Part shown: in pieces, positions 7,106 through 10,444 of the stretch
Layout of the letters: each line of letters opens with the position of its first letter
Numbering within the stretch: the first letter of the stretch is position 1
Assembly (NCBI GenBank): GCA_034436375.1
Contig: DAOTVS010000338.1
Span: 1 to 10,444 of the forward strand
DNA from: DAOTVS01 sp034436375
Lineage (GTDB): Bacteria; Chloroflexota; Anaerolineae; SpSt-313
DNA length: 10,444 nt
Reading direction: 5' to 3'
Position numbers and translations under genes: made by a program
The notes under the pieces: model-generated
What the model was told of the DNA's origin: nothing
What the model saw: only the letters and a program-made list of their open reading frames with translations
Databases searched by the model: none

Positions 7106-7125
7106 CGCCCATACCCAATTGGGCG
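7106..7125 (+). other. Small hairpin after URO-D gene 4
   Basis: CGCCCA (7106-7111) pairs with TGGGCG (7120-7125) around an eight-base loop, starting five bases after the stop codon; an alternative is the palindrome CCCAATTGGG at 7114-7123. No T-run follows, so terminator function is doubtful. Confidence 0.3.
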
Positions 7126-7198
7126 CAACCCACGATGAAAACGCCCTTCGGCTTCCGGGTACCATGCTCCGCACGCAGCCGGAACAGGCCTTTTGTGG

Positions 7199-7249
7199 GG
7201 TATGGTGGGGCTGGGCGCCGCCACAGATGGCGCCCAGCCCCACCATACC
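7199..7249. repeat. Perfect 21-bp inverted repeat (9-base loop)
   Basis: The arms at 7199-7219 and 7229-7249 are exact reverse complements: the left begins GGTATGGTGGGG and ends GGGCGCC, the right begins GGCGCCC and ends CACCATACC. The loop is GCCACAGAT. Two G-T pairs can extend the base. TTTT lies before the structure, not after it, so it is not a canonical intrinsic terminator for the plus-strand genes. It may still stop or stabilise transcripts between URO-D gene 4 and the GH4 gene, or be a dispersed palindromic repeat. Confidence 0.75.
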
Positions 7250-7348
7250 TTCTGGGATAAGGCCGGGCTTGGGCGGAGCGGACCAGCCGGCAACCGACCA
7301 GAGGGGCGTCGGCGCTATTTTCATTTCAGACTCTAGGAGGAAGCTCTC

Positions 7349-8731
7349 ATGGACCGTCGCAAGATCGTGCTCATCGGCGCGGGCAGCGCCATGTTCACCC
7401 AGGGCCTGGTGGCCGACCTGATCCTTTCCGGCAAGCCCTGGCGCCTGGGTCTGGTGGATATCGACCCCAAGGCCCTGGATGTGGCCGCGGGTCTGTCTCG
7501 GCGCATGGCGCAGGCCCGGGAGGCCGATATCGTCGTCGACGCTTCGACCGACCGGCGCGATCTACTGCCGGGGGCTGATGTGGTCGTCACGACTATCGGC
7601 GTGGGCGGTCGCCGCGCCTGGGAGGCGGATGTATTCATCCCCCGCAAATACGGCATTTTCCAGCCCGTGGGCGACACGATCATGCCCGGCGGCATCTCGC
7701 GCGCCCTGCGCATGGTGCCCGCTATGGTCGATATCGCCCGTGACGTGGAGAAACTGGCCCCGCAGGCGCGCTTTTTCAACTATGCCAACCCCATGACCGT
7801 GAACTGCTGGGCCGTGCGCAAGGCCACCGGCGCCGATATGGTGGGCCTTTGCATCGGCGTGGTCGAAGTGCAGAACGACCTGGCCCGTTACATCGGCGCG
7901 CCGCTCAATGAGGTGACCTGCCAGGCCGTGGGCGTGAACCACTTTACCTGGCTCTACGATCTGCGCTGGCGGGGGCAGGATGCCTGGCCCCTGGTGCGCG
8001 CCCAACTGGCCCGCGAGCGGGGTGAGGCGGCCCCGGCTGCGACGACCACGGAGCAGGCCCCGGGCGGTGATACGACCCTGATCGCCGCCGAGCAGCGCCG
8101 CTTCCGCGCCGCCGACAGCCCCTTCACCTGGTCGCTCTTCGAGACCTATGGCGCCTACCCGGCTGTGCACGACCGGCACGTGAGCGAGTTCTTCCCCGAG
8201 CGCTTCCCACAGGGCCGCTATTACGGCAAGACCCTGGGGGTCGATGCCTTTTCTTTCGAGGGCACCATCCACCACGGCGATCGCATCTATGAGGACATGC
8301 GCGCCCAGGCGGCCGGCGAAAAGCCCCTGAGCGAGAAGGTCTTCGAGCGCGCCGAGGGCGAGCACTCGCAGCTCTTGGAGATCCTGCGCTCCCTCGATGA
8401 GGACCGGCGCGAGGTCTATAGCGCCAATCTGCCCAACCGGGGCGCCGTGCCGAACCTGCCTGCCGACGCTGTGCTGGAGCTATCCGCGGCAGCGACCGGG
8501 CGCGGCCTGCAGCCCCTGCAGGTGCTTGATTTCCCCGACCGGCTCGCCGCCCTCATCATCCGCAAGCTGGCGGGGCAGGCCCTCACCGTCGAGGCGGCCC
8601 TCACCGGCCAGACGCAGCTCTTCGTTGAAGCCCTGCTGGCCGATGGCGCCGTCACCGACGTGAGCACCGCGCGCAAGCTGGCGGATGAGCTGTTGCGGGC
8701 GCACAAGCAGTATTTGCCGCAGTTTGCATAA
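7349..8731 (+). CDS. NAD-dependent glycoside hydrolase family 4 (GH4)
   Basis: GH4 glycosidase, cytoplasmic, 460 residues, the family's usual size. GH4 enzymes oxidise the sugar at C3 with bound NAD+, eliminate the aglycone with a divalent metal, then reduce again. Visible are the Rossmann dinucleotide site IGAGSAMFT (9-17) with an acidic strand end LVDIDP (35-40), GDTIMPGGISRALR (108-121), NYANPMT (144-150), the metal cysteine C168 in GLCIGV, the metal histidine H198 in GVNHFTW, and the C-terminal LPNRGAVPNLPADA (361-374). The tetrapeptide after the cysteine, CIGV, is odd: alpha-acting members generally have Cys-His and the 6-phospho-beta-glucosidases Cys-Asn, so substrate and anomer cannot be assigned. 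AGGAGG at 7335-7340 supports the ATG at 7349. Neighbouring sugar permeases fit import of its substrate. The stop codon is formed by the first bases of the following palindrome. Confidence 0.93.
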   Translation: MDRRKIVLIGAGSAMFTQGLVADLILSGKPWRLGLVDIDPKALDVAAGLSRRMAQAREADIVVDASTDRRDLLPGADVVVTTIGVGGRRAWEADVFIPRKYGIFQPVGDTIMPGGISRALRMVPAMVDIARDVEKLAPQARFFNYANPMTVNCWAVRKATGADMVGLCIGVVEVQNDLARYIGAPLNEVTCQAVGVNHFTWLYDLRWRGQDAWPLVRAQLARERGEAAPAATTTEQAPGGDTTLIAAEQRRFRAADSPFTWSLFETYGAYPAVHDRHVSEFFPERFPQGRYYGKTLGVDAFSFEGTIHHGDRIYEDMRAQAAGEKPLSEKVFERAEGEHSQLLEILRSLDEDRREVYSANLPNRGAVPNLPADAVLELSAAATGRGLQPLQVLDFPDRLAALIIRKLAGQALTVEAALTGQTQLFVEALLADGAVTDVSTARKLADELLRAHKQYLPQFA

Positions 8732-8863
8732 TAAGTAATAAGTAATCCGTAAGGTCGTCACTGCGAGGCATTCGCTGCTCTGCCGAGACTGGCTTGCATC
8801 GACACACTGCAGAGCAGCGAGCATATCACAGCAGCGACTCTACGGATTACTTGTTACTTATTA
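8729..8863. repeat. 135-bp near-palindrome, MITE-like, with 23-bp terminal arms
   Basis: Outer arms at 8729-8751 and 8841-8863 (TAATAAGTAAT... and ...TTACTTATTA) match at 22 of 23 positions, and the one mismatch is a U-G pair in RNA. The inner 32 bases on each side (8752-8783 and 8809-8840) align without gaps, with 12 matches in a row next to the apex (TCGCTGCTCTGC), leaving a 25-base loop (8784-8808). The AT-rich ends differ sharply from the surroundings. It fills nearly all the spacer; its first three bases are the GH4 stop codon, and the ribosome site of the next gene begins 6-7 bases after it. The ends read TA...TA, compatible with a TA target duplication as in mariner/IS630-type miniature elements, but the palindrome itself would give the same ends. 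Alternatives: a terminator or structured RNA. Confidence 0.75.
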
Positions 8864-8881
8864 CGTCCCAGGAGGCACACT

Positions 8882-10297
8882 ATGCACGCCGCTGGCCATT
8901 CTTTCAACGTGCTTTCCCCTGCCGAGGAGGATATCCTCCATCGCAACATCCTGCGTCTGGTGGACGAGGTTGGTTTGCAGGTGGAAAGCGATGCTCTGCT
9001 GGACCGGGTGCAGGCGAGTGGCCTGGGCGCCCGCATCGACCGCACGCGCCGGCGCATGATGCTCCCCCCTGCTGCAGCCGAGGCGTTCATCGCTTCCTCC
9101 GAGCCTGTGCGCTGGGAGGAGCGGCCCCCGCGTGTCAATGGAGGCGTGGAGGTCTATTACGGCCACTACCTGGACCCGGTCACCGATGAGTACGCGCCCA
9201 TGACGGTAGAGCGGGCGCGCCGCTACTTTCGGGTGGCGCATGCCCTGCCCCACGTGAACAACACGAGCATGCTCGGCTGCCCGCTCAATGACGTGCCGCG
9301 TGCGGCTGAGCCGCTCTATGAGCGCTATTGGTCATGGAGCCTGGGCGTGCGCCCGGGCGGCTCCATTCACCAGGTGCGCTGGGCGCCCTATATCCTGGAG
9401 ATGTACGACGTGCACGCGGCGGCTACCGGTCAGAGCCCGGAGGAGGTTTTCAGTGCGGGGGTCTACCTGGTGCCACCATTCAAGCTGGGCTACCAGGAGG
9501 CCGAGCAGGTGCTCTGGTTCCTGGAGCGCGGGCGGCGGGTGCATATCGGCGGCAGCATGCCTACAGGCGGCGCCACCGCTCCGGTAACCCTGGCCGGCAT
9601 GGTCGCCCTCACGGCGGCCGAGGGACTGCTCTTGGGGGCGCTCAATCGGGCCCTGTTTGGCGACCGCACCTGGGGCATCTGGATGTCGGTCACGGCGATG
9701 GACCCGCGCACGGCCATGCGCCCCTACGGTCGGCCCGATATGGCCCTGGCAAACCTGATGGGCCTGCAGCTGGCCCGTCGCTACCGTTGTGATGGCGGGG
9801 GCCACTCCGGCCTCACTGATTCGCCCCGCCCCTCGCCGGCTGCAGCGGCGCAAAAGCTCCAGTCGGCCCTCTCCACTCTGCTTGCGCGCGGCCGGGTGGG
9901 GGTGCCTATGGGGCTGCTGGCCGTGGATGAGGTCTTTTCGCCGGTGCAGATTGCCCTCGACGACGAGATGGTGAGCGCCCTCGAGCAGTTCACCCGCGAG
10001 TACGAGATATCGGATGAATCCATTGCTGCCGACATGGTGGCCGCCGTCGGCCCCGGAGGCAACTTTGCCGCCGAGGAGCATACGGCGCGCTGGTTCCGCC
10101 GCGAGTTGTGGGAGCCCGTGCTCTGGGAGCGCCACCATTTCAGCGCCTGGCGCGAGCGCGACGGCCGCACCGACCTCGACCGCGCCCGCGAGCGGGTGCT
10201 GGAGATCCTGGCCCAGCCCGCGCCGCCCAGCGCCATCGGTGAGGAAGAGGAGCGCGAACTGCAGAAGATCATCCGCCGGGCGATGAGCCGGGGGTAG
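8882..10297 (+). CDS. MttB-family (non-pyrrolysine) corrinoid methyltransferase
   Basis: Member of the trimethylamine methyltransferase family MttB in its pyrrolysine-free form (471 residues, no in-frame TAG before the terminal stop). Characterised members such as glycine betaine methyltransferase MtgB transfer a methyl group from a quaternary amine to a cognate corrinoid protein. Visible family features are LRLVDEVGLQVES (24-36) near the N-terminus, YYGHYLDPVTDEYAPMT (92-108), NNTSMLGCPLNDVP (126-139), SMPTGGATAPVTLAG (225-239), GGGHSGLTDS (305-314), GPGGNFAAEEHTARWFR (390-406) followed by ELWEPVLW (408-415), and DLDRARERVLEIL (431-443). Canonical AGGAGG at 8869-8874 supports the ATG at 8882. 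The barrel looks intact. The methyl donor cannot be deduced, and no corrinoid partner gene is in the window. As it is the only gene after the 135-bp palindrome, it may form its own transcription unit. Its terminal TAG is a normal stop here. Confidence 0.9.
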   Translation: MHAAGHSFNVLSPAEEDILHRNILRLVDEVGLQVESDALLDRVQASGLGARIDRTRRRMMLPPAAAEAFIASSEPVRWEERPPRVNGGVEVYYGHYLDPVTDEYAPMTVERARRYFRVAHALPHVNNTSMLGCPLNDVPRAAEPLYERYWSWSLGVRPGGSIHQVRWAPYILEMYDVHAAATGQSPEEVFSAGVYLVPPFKLGYQEAEQVLWFLERGRRVHIGGSMPTGGATAPVTLAGMVALTAAEGLLLGALNRALFGDRTWGIWMSVTAMDPRTAMRPYGRPDMALANLMGLQLARRYRCDGGGHSGLTDSPRPSPAAAAQKLQSALSTLLARGRVGVPMGLLAVDEVFSPVQIALDDEMVSALEQFTREYEISDESIAADMVAAVGPGGNFAAEEHTARWFRRELWEPVLWERHHFSAWRERDGRTDLDRARERVLEILAQPAPPSAIGEEEERELQKIIRRAMSRG

Positions 10298-10305
10298 GAG
10301 TCTAG

Positions 10306-10375
10306 CCCGGCCCAGTCACCAATGCGCCTTGTTCCTGGGTGATGGCCGGGTGCTTTGCTCCGCCGCCATCCGGCC
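10306..10375 (+). terminator. Overlapping hairpins after the MttB-family gene, possible terminator
   Basis: CCCGGCC (10306-10312) plus TCACC (10316-10320) pair with GGTGA (10338-10342) plus GGCCGGG (10344-10350). The same GGCCGG can instead pair with CCGGCC at 10370-10375, so the two folds exclude each other. The first stem begins nine bases after the stop codon and is followed by TGCTTTGC, a poor T-run. It is probably a transcript end rather than an attenuator, as no gene follows in view. Confidence 0.35.
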
Positions 10376-10404
10376 TAAGCCTTGAGGGTTCTGGCAGGTT
10401 GGGT

Positions 10405-10444
10405 GTGCGCTGCTGGCCGCTCCGCGGAGCGGCCAGCAGCGCAC
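10405..10444. repeat. Perfect 40-bp palindrome at the window end
   Basis: Bases 10405-10424 (GTGCGCTGCTGGCCGCTCCG) are the exact reverse complement of 10425-10444, with no central loop. It ends precisely at the last base of the window. It may be a real palindrome or terminator, or a fold-back artefact where an assembled contig ends. Confidence 0.8.

Noticed and set aside
8729..8881. CRISPR array or tandem repeat, suggested by TAATAAGTAATAAGTAAT
   Set aside because: The repetition is only two or three short units and is explained by the terminal arms of one palindrome; there are no spaced direct repeats.

Overview
The window is GC-rich and densely coded on one strand: all eight genes I can support are on the plus strand. 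It looks like an accessory carbohydrate/one-carbon catabolic locus from an anaerobic or soil/sediment bacterium. Three things fit Chloroflexota (Anaerolineae-like): several divergent URO-D-family proteins with an MttB-family protein, GTG starts with strong AGGAGG-type ribosome sites, and a scattered repeat of the type 'caccgcaaaggcacaaagaacacaag'. That taxonomic assignment is inference from style, not from a marker gene.

Layout. (1) 110-1963: two inner-membrane permeases of a carbohydrate ABC importer (MalF/UgpA-like, then MalG/UgpE-like), 12 bp apart and clearly co-transcribed. The solute-binding protein and ATPase are not in the window. (2) 1964-2150: an AT-rich promoter/leader region with a consensus -35 box, three TGATCA motifs and a long-range hairpin. 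(3) 2151-4370: two adjacent URO-D-superfamily genes, 15 bp apart, followed closely by a hairpin that may terminate the unit. (4) 4371-4776: a long non-coding gap of unknown content with an AT-rich end. (5) 4777-7100: two more URO-D-superfamily genes, separated by a remnant of a dispersed repeat. (6) 7101-7348: spacer with a perfect 21-bp inverted repeat. (7) 7349-8731: an NAD-dependent family 4 glycosidase (GH4). (8) 8729-8863: a 135-bp near-palindrome that fills the next spacer and supplies the GH4 stop codon. (9) 8882-10297: a non-pyrrolysine MttB-family methyltransferase. (10) 10298-10444: spacer with overlapping hairpins and a perfect 40-bp palindrome ending exactly at the window edge.

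How the genes may work together. MttB-family proteins move methyl groups from quaternary or tertiary amines (and, by analogy, other methyl donors) to a corrinoid protein. Some URO-D-superfamily proteins (MtaA, MtbA, CmuA) take methyl groups from corrinoid to CoM or tetrahydrofolate. GH4 enzymes cleave glycosides by an NAD+/metal redox-elimination route. Together with a sugar importer this suggests uptake and breakdown of a methylated or betaine-like glycoside, with the methyl groups passed to one-carbon metabolism. This is a hypothesis: no corrinoid protein or reductive activator is visible here, and the four URO-D proteins differ from each other at the expected metal-binding positions, so they may not share one reaction.
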